Shown here in pieces: positions 34,597 through 45,952 of a stretch of DNA of 64,000 nt. The DNA comes from Bufo bufo. Lineage: Eukaryota; Chordata; Amphibia; Anura; Bufonidae. Position 1 is the stretch's first letter, and each line of letters opens with the position of its first letter. The notes under the pieces were generated by a model. The model searched no databases. It was not told where the DNA came from and saw only the letters and a program-made list of their open reading frames with translations. A program made the position numbers and the translations under genes. The DNA is taken from NCBI RefSeq assembly GCF_905171765.1, contig NC_053392.1:403855399-403919398 (forward strand), given 5' to 3'.

Positions 34597-36297
34597 CTAT
34601 AGCGCCACCTCGGCAGACAGGAGAAATCGGGTATGGGTACTACCAGTAAATGACAAAAGTAAGTTTTCTGACTCCACACCCACACCACCTAGAGTAAGAT
34701 GGAAACTAGACATTTTTTTTTTCTTTTTGTTTTTACCTTGACGCTGAACGTAAGGACAAACATTAACAAAATGTCCTCTTTTTCCACAGAAAAAACATAC
34801 TCCCTTCTTATGACTAAAACCTTTGCAAGCAGGCCCAGGGGTAGCTCTACCTAACTGCATAGGTTTATCACCAGACAAACTCAGGAGTCTCTCCACCCAA
34901 AGTGTCAGAGGAAGCCACCACATTATATTTTGATTCGTCCTGAGAGGGAGAGAACTTAGATCTCTCTCTCAGGCATCTATCAATATGTACGGCAAGGGAC
35001 ATAGCCGCTTCCAATGGATGTTATGCAAGCGGGTGTGGATCCACTGCGCCACTAACTGCGTATACTCTGGAGGGGCATAAATAAGCCACTACCTGCTCTT
35101 CACTAGAACCTCTGATGGAGAGGATAGGCTTGGGTCATTAGGGTAGTTGCCAGGGGTGACTCAAGAGCAGTCCCCGATTCAGTGGGTCAGAGTACTCAGT
35201 GCAAGCACCAAGGGGACTTGCGTGGCCAGGAGGTTCCGGGTCTGGATAGGTGGCAATCAATTGAGGTCAGTAAGCAAAGTCTGAGGTCAGAGGCAGGCAG
35301 TAAACAAACAAAGTCCATAAACGAGATCCGAGATCAGGGGCAGGAGGCAAACAGGCAAAGTTCATAAACAAAGTCCGAGGTCAGAGGCAGGCGGCAAACA
35401 GGCAAAGTCCAGGAGTTCAATAAGCAAGGTCCAGTACACAGCGAAGCAGACAAGAGAGACACCTTAGCACTTGGAAATAGACAAGCTAAAACCATGAGGT
35501 TGCTAAGGCATCTTCCTGTGGTAGGAAGCGCCTTTAAATACATGCTGCAATTCAGCCATAGGCTGGTGAGACAGAGGGCGTGTATGTGTTGTCTCATAGG
35601 TGAAGAGAGACACAACCACGCAAGCTCAAACACCAGTGCAAGTCTCCAGCAGGAAGGAAACTCTGGCATGGAACACAGATAGCATAGTTAAGCTACCTGC
35701 TGCCCACGTTTGTCAGCATGGCGGCAGGAGGAAAAAAAGGGAGCCCGGCACCCGTGCCCGCGGTTAGGCGCAGAGACGCCGGCACGGACCACTGAGCTAA
35801 CACTTGATCATTCTACTCTGTATCCATAGCCCATCTCCTAAATTCAGAGCAATAGATCTTCACAGAATGCTCTACCTGCCATAAACCATGTAACTTAGTC
35901 TCGGCCATGGAGATCCGATCCGGATCATCATAGATAAAACCTAGAGCTCTGAAAAATGTATCTACCGACCGGAGGGACTGTGATCCAGTCGGTAGAGAAA
36001 AAGCCTAAGACTGAGCATCCCCTTTAAGTAACTAAATGATAATACCGACTCTTGGACTCTCATCCCCAGATGAGAGAGGACTTAACTTAAAGTACAATTT
36101 ACACGACTCTCTAAACCTAATGAAATTATCGCCTCCCCCCAAAAAATATGTCCGGAAGTACGACCTTAGGTTCAGGACAGGCCTGGTAACTACTACTGGC
36201 ACCAGTAGCCTGTGATCCCTGGATCTGCATGCAGAGGTCAGCTACCTCAAAAGACAGACCCTGCAATTGATTAGTTAGTGCAATGATAGAATCCATA
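34597..36297 (-). pseudogene. Gypsy 2 gag, split by an insert
   Basis: Gag begins MDSIIALTNQLQGLSFEVA at 36297. The capsid-like part continues in broken frames to about 35806, where a solo-LTR-like insert intervenes. The 3' part (35128-34597) has SLAVHIDRCLRERSKF and a zinc knuckle CFFCGKRGHFVNVC (CX2CX4HX4C). The knuckle is followed by a Lys-rich stretch and then the protease region. Confidence 0.82.
35129..35802 (-). mobile_element. Probable solo LTR within Gypsy 2 gag
   Basis: The right edge read on the minus strand starts TGTTAGCTCAGTGGTCC and interrupts gag. On the minus strand a TATTTAAA box lies near 35540. Direct repeats of about 50 bp (ggtcagaggcaggcggcaaa, caaacaggcaaagtcc) fill 35270-35420, much like the tandem units in the Gypsy 1 LTR. 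CTTG at 35129-35132 and 35803-35806 may be the target duplication, but then the left end does not start with TG, so that boundary is uncertain. Confidence 0.55.
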
Positions 36298-36319
36298 GCC
36301 TCACTGACGCAAACAAAAA

Positions 36320-36814
36320 TAACGGTTTTCGACGTTTGATAATGATAACTCAACACTGACCACAAGAGGGAAGGGAAAAGGTACTAGGCCTGGAAAATAG
36401 GGGAAGGGGGAAAGGTCACCACCTACTGAATCCCTAACCCGAGCCCTGACTACTATAAGTATGAACAGACCTTGATGGTAGGAATGTTCATACGCTGGAA
36501 CCTAGGGCCCTATCTGACACTAAAGTGCCCTGGAAATAGTGTCAGGACAAGAGATGACCTGTTCCTTCCCAGCTGAAGTAACAGGAGACTCCCTCAAGCC
36601 TAATACCAAAAGGTAGGGGAAAACCACTAACATGATGTGTGAGGCCAGACTAAATAGAGGAGTAGGAATGACCACTTAAGCTACTCCTCAGACAAGAGGT
36701 GTGGTCATACCCAGCAACAACACAGAAGAGTGAAACCAGAGAGGCTGTCAGATCACATCACAAGCAGCCAATCTCCTAGATCTTCTGACCCCTGTCTCAG
36801 GAGAGACCGTGACA
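36320..36814 (-). repeat. Gypsy 2 5' LTR
   Basis: Matches the left LTR from ccacaagagggaa to gagaccgtgaca. It lacks about 110 bp present in the left copy but has a short extra stretch (gggaagggggaaaggtcacc). The outermost 20 bp next to gag are poorly conserved, so the start at 36320 is approximate. Confidence 0.8.
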
Positions 36815-37278
36815 GTAGTCTTGTAGCCAACTGTGAGGGGTGCTTTATAATTTGGTGGGGTTTAGTGCGAACGTACAGGAAGCATCACCACACTTCTACC
36901 AGGGGTGCTTGCATGGGACATTGTCCCTGTATGCTTAGAGGGAACTAAATACCAGAATCACTGGGATCCCTCTCCCCACCACTGGCGTGTGGAGTTGAAT
37001 TGCCGCCACACACCCGCATTGGATACACTGGGGTGTGTGATAATCTGGTTGGGGCAATATACCCCTATACTTTACAGGCGACTCAACCATCACGCTTTTG
37101 TTCTTTCCTCCAGTAGTCAATGCTTAGCTATCTATTATGTGCAGAGTGGCTACACCATTGCTGGTTTTTCATTTTCACTGCCGGTTTGTAAATATTCTCT
37201 GTCTTTTATCAGCAGTTATACCAATAAAGATCTATTTATAATTTTTTTCCTTTTAATGTCTTTCTCAGGCAGTGAACA
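36815..37278 (-). repeat. Penelope-like 3' part and inverted terminal copy
   Basis: 36815-36995 continues the 3' UTR interrupted at 23917. From 36996 the sequence is the reverse complement of 22708-22988, including the partial coding motif VESPVKYRGILPQPDYHTPQ on the minus strand and ttataccaataaagatc near the end. It is the right arm of the element's long inverted repeat. Confidence 0.72.
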
Positions 37279-37292
37279 CCCTTTTACCATCA

Positions 37293-37777
37293 GCAGCACA
37301 GACTCAGGGCTAGAGGCTTTGCTAACCAGCTGCAGAGACTGGGCACAGGATCTTCTCTCCTCATCCTGCAGACATAGAGCTGACAGACTGGAGGAGTTCT
37401 GCAGAGCACTGCACAAGAACAGGTAGGGGGAAGATCCTGTGTGTATCAGCAGTGTCATTGTATGGCATCCTACACATACAACATGCTGCTGAGTATTCCA
37501 GCAGTCAGATATTTTAATCAGGGCAGAACTTTTATTCACTCCCTTTGCAGAGCAGAGGGAGGGTCAGTCTTTTTTGACGCCCACAAATATTCATGAGGAA
37601 AACCTGTTTTTATTTATTTGATTGTTTTTATTGCAAGTAAACAAAGAGCCAGAAGAAAACTAGGGGAAATGAGGAAATAGATGTTTTTTTTGCCTAAAAC
37701 CTCCTTATGTATATATTGCTGACCATCAGATATACAGTGCTATTTCTTTTTGTACATAACTCGGACAACCCCTTTAA
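37293..37777. mobile_element. Probable piggyBac-type MITE end
   Basis: Ends with cggacaacccctttaa; TTAA is at 37774-37777. Read inward this is TTAAAGGGGTTGTCCG, a common frog MITE terminus by recollection. The other end would lie left of the Penelope-like insertion but was not found. An open frame at 37293-37426 is discussed among rejected items. Confidence 0.5.
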
Positions 37778-37894
37778 GCTTCTGGCAATGCTGTAATGCA
37801 AAGCAATCTGGCAAGCTGTTCGTTGCCAGAACAGCCTGCCGGATCGCCACCACTAGTATGATTCTAACAGCGTTATTTTGTGACATATTATACT

Positions 37895-38236
37895 ACAGGT
37901 AAATTTTGATTGAAATGTTTTACCTTTATTTAAAAAAAAAAAAGAAATTTACAGAAAAATTGGAAAAAATAAAAGTTTTGTAAATATGGACTTCTCAATT
38001 TTTAAGACAGATAGTGATACCTCACAGAATAATGAATAATTGTAATTATGTTTGTATCATTTTGTAAAAGTTATTAAAAAAAATTCAGGATGTGAGAAGC
38101 CTAAAACTTTAGAGACAATTTTTTTAATTAGCCGGTTGCAGATATTAGCCGCGGGCCTTTTCAATTTCAAGCAGGCACCATGTTTAAAGACCCTCTCAGT
38201 GCCGTACATGTACGACGCTGGAAACCTAAGGGTTAA
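37895..38236. mobile_element. piggyBac-type non-autonomous fragment
   Basis: Shares ttttaagacagatagtgat and tttgtatcattttgtaaaa with 41500-41570. It ends at TTAA (38233-38236), read inward TTAACCCTTAGGTTTCC, then a gtcgtacatgtacgg palindrome. The left end is missing. Confidence 0.65.
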
Positions 38237-38266
38237 GCATCTAAAACTGCATTGTTATTATACTGA

Positions 38267-38927
38267 TGCCACAAACTAGCGGGTGTGAACCCACTGTGCC
38301 ACGTGACCAACCTCCTCTAACCGTGTTGTCTAAGTGAACCTCCTTATTCTTCACAGTATCCCCAATGGTGGGGATAGACTTTCCCGCCGGGAACACAAAG
38401 TCGCTACCACTTGAGGAGGACTGGCACACGAGCCAGCTGGTCTAGGCGAATCAGGGGGTACCAGAGGTACAGAAGTAGTCTGCAGGCCAAGTCATAACCA
38501 GGAGCGACAGTGCAGGATCGAAGGATGAGGCAGAGGCGAAGTCAAACAAGCAATAGGTCAGGGCAGATGGCACAGGTCAGGCAATATGGGTCGGAAACAG
38601 GAGAGTCAAGGCAAGCAGGCAGGGATCACACAGGTAGTGGAGTCCAGAAACACAAGCACGGGTCAGGTAAACAGGAACATAAGCAGAGATATCAGCAAAC
38701 TTTGCAAGACAAAAGGACCTTGATGTTCAGGCACCTGGATAGGGGCTGGACAACTTATATGTGCAGGATTGCTAGGATTGGTAAGCACGTTCACATGTGC
38801 TAAACCCATAAATTACAGGAAGTGACGTGCACCGGCCCAAACTGTGGAGCGAATTCACCAACGAATACAGAGCACGGGACAGTGGCGGTAAGCAAGGGGA
38901 CACTGGCAGACAGCAACTGTTGTTACA
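38267..38927 (-). mobile_element. Probable solo LTR (661 bp)
   Basis: Starts tgccacaaactagcgg and ends ctgttgttaca. The flanks actga and actgc match at 4 of 5 bases. Repeated ggtcagg and aggca motifs and a minus-strand TATAAG near 38755 resemble the Gypsy LTRs elsewhere in the window. There is no coding region. Confidence 0.6.
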
Positions 38928-38932
38928 ACTGC

Positions 38933-39908
38933 TGGATATATATGATCTGTTTGTTATTTGTCAAATACCATTAAAAACTGTTTTGACATAAAAGTGACTT
39001 CTAGAATCATCCAGAATATGGCTTGGCCAATTTTGATTGGTTGTTACACCGTGTTTCTAGAATTTTCTGACTATTTCTTAACAGATTGATAGAAACAGTG
39101 AAATCTTGTATCTGTCGGATTTTCCAGCATTTTCCTGCCCACCTGGTCATTGTATTGCCTACTGGACAAGTTCCCACACCATTTTGTTTTAGTGAAAAAC
39201 TGACACCTACAGATGCAGCCAGCATTAAAGTCAAACCTAATGAGTTATCCCACTAGCTTAGCTCACTAACTTAGTTTAATTATGTGCAAAGCTTAAAAGG
39301 TTTAACGGTGGTGTTGAGTTACACTACTGGGATAGGGCACTATCCCACTGATTTTGGTGCAGTAGCAGCCTCCACCAGTGAACAACTCATCCAGGAAGAA
39401 GTATAAACCGCAAAGTGAGGCAGTATGTGAGGGAATATAAAGGGAGACAATTAGTGTAAATAGGTGACAGCTGGGAGAAGGGAAGGAGATGACAAAGTGA
39501 AACCAAAACAAAGAACCTCATGCAAGAGGTAGAGAAGAATGTATAACAGACCTTCTCACAGAACTGGCGGTGACAATATGCTAATGGAACTGAGACAGTA
39601 CACTGCCCCAAAGCTGCTTGGAGAGGAAAGTGTCTTTATCTTTGAGCTAGATACATACTAATGAAGTGTATACCTTTCAGGCATAAACCATATACCAGTC
39701 TCAATCTCTGCTCCACACAAATACTATATATTATAAAAAATATAATGCAATATACGGCTTTAACTTTATATTTTAAATCTGAATCCCAGAAGGGGTCTCC
39801 GGGCATATGAACCCTGTGAAACACTGTTACAGTGAAGAAAAGTCAACCGGGGCGCGCTCAGGGAAGATTCTTCATGGTGAGAGTGCCCGTGCTGGTTATA
39901 ACATTAAA
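38933..39908. other. Unassigned DNA
   Basis: No gene or element recognised. Open frames are short and have no family resemblance. Confidence 0.4.
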
Positions 39909-39993
39909 GGCCCCTTTACACTGCTCGATGTTTGGGAAGATTATCGCTAACGAGTGCTCATACGAAGCGATAATCTGCCAGTGTAAAGGTGCC
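39909..39993. mobile_element. Small Harbinger-type MITE (85 bp)
   Basis: Ends GGCCCCTTTACACTG and, read inward on the other side, GGCACCTTTACACTG match at 14 of 15 bases. An inner inverted repeat gattatcgct / agcgataatc lies within. No clear target duplication. Confidence 0.7.
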
Positions 39994-41309
39994 ACCGATT
40001 ACTTAATGAACAAACGAAAAAGCATCTCTCCCCCTAAACAGCCTCCAGTCACCCCAGTAAAAAAAAATATAAACTTTTGTAAATTATAGGGGAATCTTCA
40101 ATAGTCACTGTACTTTCACACAATTTCATTTAATTAAAAAGAGAATGGTGTAACTATCAAATTTCTAAATCACTTCATTTAAAAAATATGCCTGCGCCCA
40201 CTTGAAAAAAAGCAGTAAAGGTATGACCACTAAGATCCTTCCCTAGTAACAGACACACAAAAGATGGCTGCCAGGAAATGGGGGAGTGTCAGAGCTAACT
40301 AAGATAAAATAACTCCTTTTACATAGCTTCTGAAGATTATAGGAGCCTCTTATTTGTCTGTATGTGTGATTTATCCCTCCTTATCTATTCTGTGAGCTCC
40401 AGAGCTGAAAGCAAACATAGTGGGAAGTAGGGCAACGGACAGTACTGGCAGATTTCACAGAAAGGATACACCCCCTGTTTCTGAGTAAAATGGATCTCGC
40501 TGTGTAGCCGAAACGGGGAAAACCATGGCTGAAAGAGACATTAGGGAAGCCCAGAAGAGACCTGTTCGTTTACACTTATGATTGTACAAAAAAGCACAGC
40601 CATTCTGCAAACTTTTTTGAAAATGTAGGTGTGCCTTCAACCAGGCAAAATGTACTGTAGAAGTTTCTGTAACTGAAAATCTAAATGGAGTTGTTTTTGG
40701 TGGCAAGCACATGGATTTCTCCCAGCCCCATTCAAGTGAATGGAATTGATTTTCAGTCGCAGAACTATCTCCACCAAAATCTACCTCATGTGAAGGCACT
40801 ATAGCATGCCCAGATAGAGTCGGTGAGAAAAGCCTATAGTCTCTTCAGTAAATGTTTAGTAGTGGAAGCATCTACTCAATCCAAACGGAAACTGCTTCAT
40901 AAAGTGGTACAATGATAATAGGTTATTTCTTCTAGAAACAGGCCACTCTTATCTATATGCTGTGTCTTGTACTTATATGAACAGCATGAGTCGCAATAGT
41001 AGACAAATATCCAGTGGACATGAATGGTGCTGCTTTTTGTGAAGAAAAAGCTAATTTCTTTCCCCTAATCTTATACATTTTCCTGCATCATTTCTTTTTC
41101 TGATGTTGAGTGAGGTCTACTGACTGACTTAAAAAGCAATAATTTATGAAATTGATAGTAGATAAAATAGAAATGAGCACTATACATGCATTTAAAATTT
41201 GCATACTGTTAGTTATGTACACATTTGTTATATATGAAAACAATCAAAATATTACATTCTTACATAACAATAATAATGCAACCATGGTTCATACAACATT
41301 AATTTTACA
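39994..41309. other. Unassigned DNA
   Basis: AT-rich sequence without recognisable genes or element ends. Confidence 0.4.
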
Positions 41310-41866
41310 TTAACCCCTTCAGTACCAAGCCACTTTTCACCTTAAATCCCAGGCAATTTATGTGGTAATAATTTTGGAATGCTTTTACTTATCCAAGTGG
41401 TTTTGAGATTGTTTTCTCGTGACATTGTACTTCATTTTAATAATAAATTTGAGTCAATATGTTTTACCTATACAGAAAATGTTTTACATATTAATTTCTC
41501 TGCTTTTAAGACAGATAGTGATGCCTCATAAAATAGTTATCTATTATGTTTGCATCATTTTGTAAAAACATGGGTCTAATAAGCTTCCGTAGCTGGCAGG
41601 CTCCGGTGCCTATGGAAGGCATCAGGGTGCCATACCAGCCATCAGGTCCGCAGCGAGGGTGCCCATATCCTCCACAAACCTTGTGCATGCTGCGGTCAGC
41701 GCTGATCGAGGCATACCAGGGGTTGATATGCTGGCCATCGTGTATCCACTGATGCTGGCGTTTACAGCAGGGGTTCAGCTGTCAGTAACAGCTGGTCCCC
41801 TACCGCTGATCAAGCAGGCACAGCTCCTGCCCTCGCCCAATCAGAGCGTCGTACACTGGGACTTAA
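41310..41866. mobile_element. piggyBac-type MITE (557 bp)
   Basis: TTAA bounds both sides (41310-41313 and 41863-41866). The left end is TTAACCCCTTCAGTACC; the right end read inward is TTAAGTCCCAGTGTACGACG. The AT-rich left third matches, in reverse, 51830-52060 of the larger element at 44072-52122, so they are related. Confidence 0.75.
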
Positions 41867-42363
41867 ATTTTTCTTTTTGTTGTTTTTTTTTATAGATTTT
41901 GGACTTCTTGCATGTTCCAAATAATGTTGTAATTTGAAACATTTTTAATGTATCTAATACATCAAGATCCCAGGTAAACTGTTAAACTTGGCACATGGGC
42001 GAAAGGTCGATTTTCCTCAATTTCTTTTCAGATTAAAAAAAACACATACAATCTAGGGCAGCAAGGAGACAAAAGCAATCTCCACACTCCATTAAAAACT
42101 ACTATTTAGATAAGATCACATTCTGTGTGTTCCTGGTTTTCTTCTTAACTTTTTGTTCTCCTCTTGATTGTTATCATGTGAAGTAATCAATTTCCTTAAA
42201 TGCACTAATGTATTTTTTCAACTAAAGAAAAAAATGAAAATGGTGTTCTTCAGTGTCTATCTACGGAAAAAAGGAAATAATAAAACCACAAAATTTAAAC
42301 TTGAAATTTCCTAAAACAATCAACACATTTTCTCAAACACCTTGGTGAGTATGTCTTTCCTTA

Positions 42364-43366
42364 GGCTACTTTCACATCTGCACTTTGTTTTCCAGTATTG
42401 AGATCTGTCATAGGTTCCCAAATGAGAGGAAAACGCTTCCGTTTTGTCCCCATTCATTGTCAACTGAACAGTACGGAGTGCACCAGCATGCATTCTGTTC
42501 CATTGCGTTCAGTATCATGAGATACTGATAAAAGACGGCAAAATACATAAAAGAAAACTGAGCTGCCCACTGACTTACAATGGATTTAGTACCGGATCTG
42601 TCTTTGTCATTTTAGAGATAATAGAACCGCATCCGTTCAGGATGGTTGAATTATAAGGGCTCTTTCACACTTGCGTTGTTCTGTTCCGGCATAGAGTTCC
42701 GTCGTCGGGGCTCTATGCCGGAAGAATCCTGATCAGGATTATCCCCATGCATTCTGAATGGAGAGAAATATGTTCAGGATGCATCAGGATGTCTTCAGTT
42801 CCAGACCGGAACGTTTTTGGCCGGAGAAAATACCGCAGCATGCTGCGCTTTTTGCTCCGGTCAAAAATCCTGAACACTTGCCGCAAGGCCGGATCCGGAA
42901 TTAATGCCCATTGAAAGGCATTAATCCGGATTCGGCCTTAAGCTAAACGTCGTTTCGGCGCATTACCGGATCCGACGTTTAGCTTTTTCTGAATGGTTAC
43001 CATGGCTGCCAGGACGCTAAAGTCCTGTTTGCCATGGTAAAGTGTAGTGGGGAGCGGGGGAGCAGTATACTTACCGTCCGTGCGGCTCCCGGGGCGCTTC
43101 AGAGTCACATCAGGGTGCCCCACGCGCATGGATGACGTGATCGCACTACTACTATGGCAACCAGGACTTTAATAGCGTCCTGGCTGTCATAGTAACACTG
43201 AACGCAATTTGAAGACGGATCAGTCTTCAAATGCTTTCAGTTCACTTGCGGTGTTACGGATCCGGCGGGCACTTCCGGCAAATGGAGTACACAACGGATC
43301 CGGACAACGCAAGTGTTTTTGCTGATCCCTGCCAGATCCAGCAAAAACGTAGATGTGAATGTAGCC
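42364..43366. mobile_element. Harbinger-type MITE with a nested relative
   Basis: Outer ends GGCTACTTTCACATCTGC and, read inward, GGCTACATTCACATCTAC; the left flank is TTA and the right flank TCA. A second terminus, GGGCTCTTTCACACTTGCG, starts at 42657 after TAA. Its partner, acaacgcaagtg near 43316, is cut short, so the inner element is incomplete. Another similar terminus (GGCTACATGCACACGACC) starts at about 43370. Confidence 0.7.
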
Positions 43367-43369
43367 TCA

Positions 43370-43843
43370 GGCTACATGCACACGACCACCAGTGAAAGTC
43401 TATGGAGCTTCTCACATGGTGGTTTTTTAACGGCCAATGAAATAGTGGCCGTCAATAAATAGGGCATGTCCTATTTGTGGCCTTTTTCACGAACAGACGG
43501 ACCCCATTGAAATCAATGGAACTGTGTTTAACGGCTGCTTAGACAGGAGTGTACCTGTCTAATGGCTGTTAAAAATGGTTACACTAGGGGGGCCTTTTAG
43601 GGGTAAACAAATTAAAATAAATTTTAATGTCCATGAAAACGGATGCAAAACGGCCATTAAAAATGGACAGATGGACAGAAAATGGATGCACAAATAGTTG
43701 AAAAATGTCCATGAAAAACTGACAGTGTGTCTGTTTTTAACAGACTTTTTTTTTACTGTCACTATTTTCTGCTGTGAACAAAAATAAACTTTCATCTCTT
43801 CTCATAAATATCTCAACAGTCTCAAGTCATGGTCACAGGGCAT
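43370..43843. other. Partial MITE-like sequence and unassigned DNA
   Basis: Begins with a MITE-like terminus and repeats of tccatgaaaa and ggccgttaa type. No right end or gene was found. Confidence 0.4.
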
Positions 43844-44071
43844 TTAACACCTTGAGGACACGCGCTGTATATGTACAGCACAGCGAACATAACCTATGTA
43901 CGACACTACAAATAACAGTCACTATGACTAATCTCATGGTGACTAGTTTAAGACGGTGTCTCTGACAGCCAGCCATCTTATTTAAGAGAGCTGGGAGGTT
44001 GTACCTCCCACTGCAGCCCGATTATAGTGATTGGCTGGTCAACTACTGTAAAAGCCATTGAGGGGGCTGCA
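43844..44071. mobile_element. piggyBac-type fragment, left end
   Basis: Starts TTAACACCTTGAGGACACGC followed by a gctgtatatgtacagc palindrome, the style of the other piggyBac-type ends here. It is cut by the next element's TTAA at 44072. Confidence 0.6.
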
Positions 44072-45483
44072 TTAACCCCTTCCCGACTGCAATCTGTATA
44101 TATACGTGATAGCTGCACATGCCCCGTGCAGCTATCACGTCTATAAACGTCAAGACAGTTCTTTAATCCAAGCGCTGCAAAGCGCTTGGATTAAAGCTTC
44201 TGCCCCTGCCCTGCTGCTGTCACGGACAGCATACAGTTCAGTAATGCCGGCAAGGGACCAATCAGAGTGGCCCCTTGCCGACAATCGATCCGATTGGTTA
44301 GTCTGTGCAGACTAACCAATCGGATCGTGGCAGTGAAAAAATGCCGGTTTCAGGCTCTGATCTGCGCTCTGCAGATCAGAGCCTGAAATCTGGTAGTGTT
44401 CCTCATGCCACCCGATCTGTGCCCCTCCAAGCCCTTGGTGCCCCTCTGTGCCCCCCCGATCTGTGCCCCCCGATCTGTGCCCCTCTCCTGCCTCCTGCGC
44501 TCATCTCCTGCCTCCTGCCCTGATGCGGTCCGCCCCATCCTCGCCCCATACATTAGTCCTGCCGGCTGCCCCAGCCTCCCTCAATGGCATGCTGGCGGCC
44601 GAATCACCCCCGACCCCCCCCCTTTCCAGCGCTGCCCCCGATCCCCCCGCTGTGTGTGATGGCGGCGGCACCATTCCTGAGCCGCCGCCATCAGCAGAGA
44701 GTGTCAGCTCTATGCTGACACTCTGCTGTAACCCGTAATCCCATAGATGCCACGGTAGCGGCATCTATGGGGTTAATAAAGGGAGGGGGCTCCCTCTCTC
44801 CACCATCGGGGCTGCTGCGCTGCGATTGCAGCGCCCGATGGTTATCATGGCAACCGGACGCTTTCCAAAAGCATCCGCTGTTGCCACCTACAGGGCGTCT
44901 GACTGTATTATACTTTGCAATGCAAGAGCATTGCAAAGTATAGTACAGCCATGAGCCCCACTGGATCTTCAAGATCCAAGAGGGACTTGATAAAAAAAAA
45001 AGTGAAAATAATAAAAGTAAAAATAAATAAATAAAAATGTAAAATTAAAAAACTAAATTGCCTTTTCCTATAAAAAATAAAAATACACATATTAGGTATC
45101 ACCGCGACCGTAACGACCGTCTCTATAAATATATCAAATGATAGACCCCGTCCGATAAACACCATAAAAAATAAAAAAAGTGTAAAAAAAACATTTGTCA
45201 CCTTACATCACAAAAAGTGCAACAGCAAGCGATCAAAAAATCTTATGACCCCCAAAATAGTACCAATAAAACCGTCACCTCATCCCGCAAAAAATGATAC
45301 CCTATTTAAGACAATCGCCCAAAAAATAAAAAAGCTATGGCTCTCAGACTATGGAGACACTAAAACATAATTTTTTGGGTTTCAGAAATGCTATTATTGT
45401 GTAAAATAAATGAAAAAAGTATACATATTAGGTATTTCCACGTCCGTAACGATCTGCTCTATAAAACTGTCACATGACCCAAC

Positions 45484-45939
45484 TGTCACGGAACCATGAA
45501 CCAGACGTACAACAGGAGATAAGTGAAAATAAGAAGGCTTTATTGAAAATAAAGCTGTAAAGCAAAAGTCCAAACGGATGGTGAAACCGAGCAGAGTCTT
45601 TGCGAAGCCAGAGGTCAGGAACCAGAAGGGTAGTCAGACGAAGCCAGGATCAGGAACCAGCAGGGTAGTCAGACGAAGCCAGGATCAGGAACCAGCAGGG
45701 TAGTCAGACGAAGCCAGGATCAGGAACCAGAAGCAGCAGCAGTCTTAGAAGCATGTGAACACAAGAGGACCAAGCAAGGAACTGAAGCCACAGACCTCCT
45801 ATATATATGAGCTAGGCATCCAGCTCCTCCCAGGGGAAGGAGGAGCCGCAGGGTGGAAGGCTACAAGAAACCCAGAAACCAAGATGGCCGCCAGCACATG
45901 TCAAACGAAGGAGAGCAGCAAGCAGGTAAGACCATGACA
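45484..45939 (-). repeat. Gypsy 1 3' LTR (456 bp)
   Basis: Differs from the 5' LTR by two substitutions (ggagataag versus agagataag; aaagctg versus aaagccg) and one additional 35-bp unit. Units lie at 45604-45639, 45640-45674, 45675-45709 and a partial one at 45710-45730. It ends next to the purine tract at 45943-45952. Confidence 0.95.
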
Positions 45940-45942
45940 GTA

Positions 45943-45952
45943 CCTCCCCCTC
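45943..45952 (-). other. Polypurine tract of Gypsy 1
   Basis: The minus strand reads gagggggagg three bases before the 3' LTR. This is the usual position of the plus-strand primer in LTR retrotransposons. Confidence 0.75.

Larger units (their letters stand above)
23918..36814 (-). mobile_element. Gypsy 2: chromovirus LTR retrotransposon with nested insertions
   Basis: Ty3/Gypsy element on the minus strand, with LTRs at both ends and gag, protease, RT, RNase H, part of integrase and a chromodomain in order from right to left. Flanks gtagc (left) and gtagt (right) match at 4 of 5 bases as a target duplication. About 0.6 kb covering the integrase zinc-binding domain and core start is gone. In its place sit two CR1 copies, one of them carrying hAT copy B (27005-32866). 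A Tc1 element and a solo-LTR-like insert also lie inside. LTRs differ at roughly 6% of a 160-bp stretch compared by eye. Confidence 0.88.
22654..37278 (+). mobile_element. Penelope-like element fragment holding nested insertions
   Basis: The 14-bp direct repeat CCCTTTTACCATCA at 22640-22653 and 37279-37292 is taken as the target duplication. The element itself is about 1.7 kb: 22654-23917 plus 36815-37278. The rest is Gypsy 2 and its own insertions. The ends form a long inverted repeat, 22708-22988 against 36996-37272, highly similar by eye. It encodes only the endonuclease end of a Penelope-like protein and so is 5' truncated. Confidence 0.75.

Noticed and set aside
37293..37430. Possible host exon: an open frame ending before AACAG|GTAGGG with charged, Cys-containing residues (CRDWAQDLLSSSCRHRADRL).
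   Set aside because: It lies between a Penelope-like edge and a TTAA MITE end, in sequence that I associate with a common frog repeat; no protein family is recognisable and no partner exon is seen.
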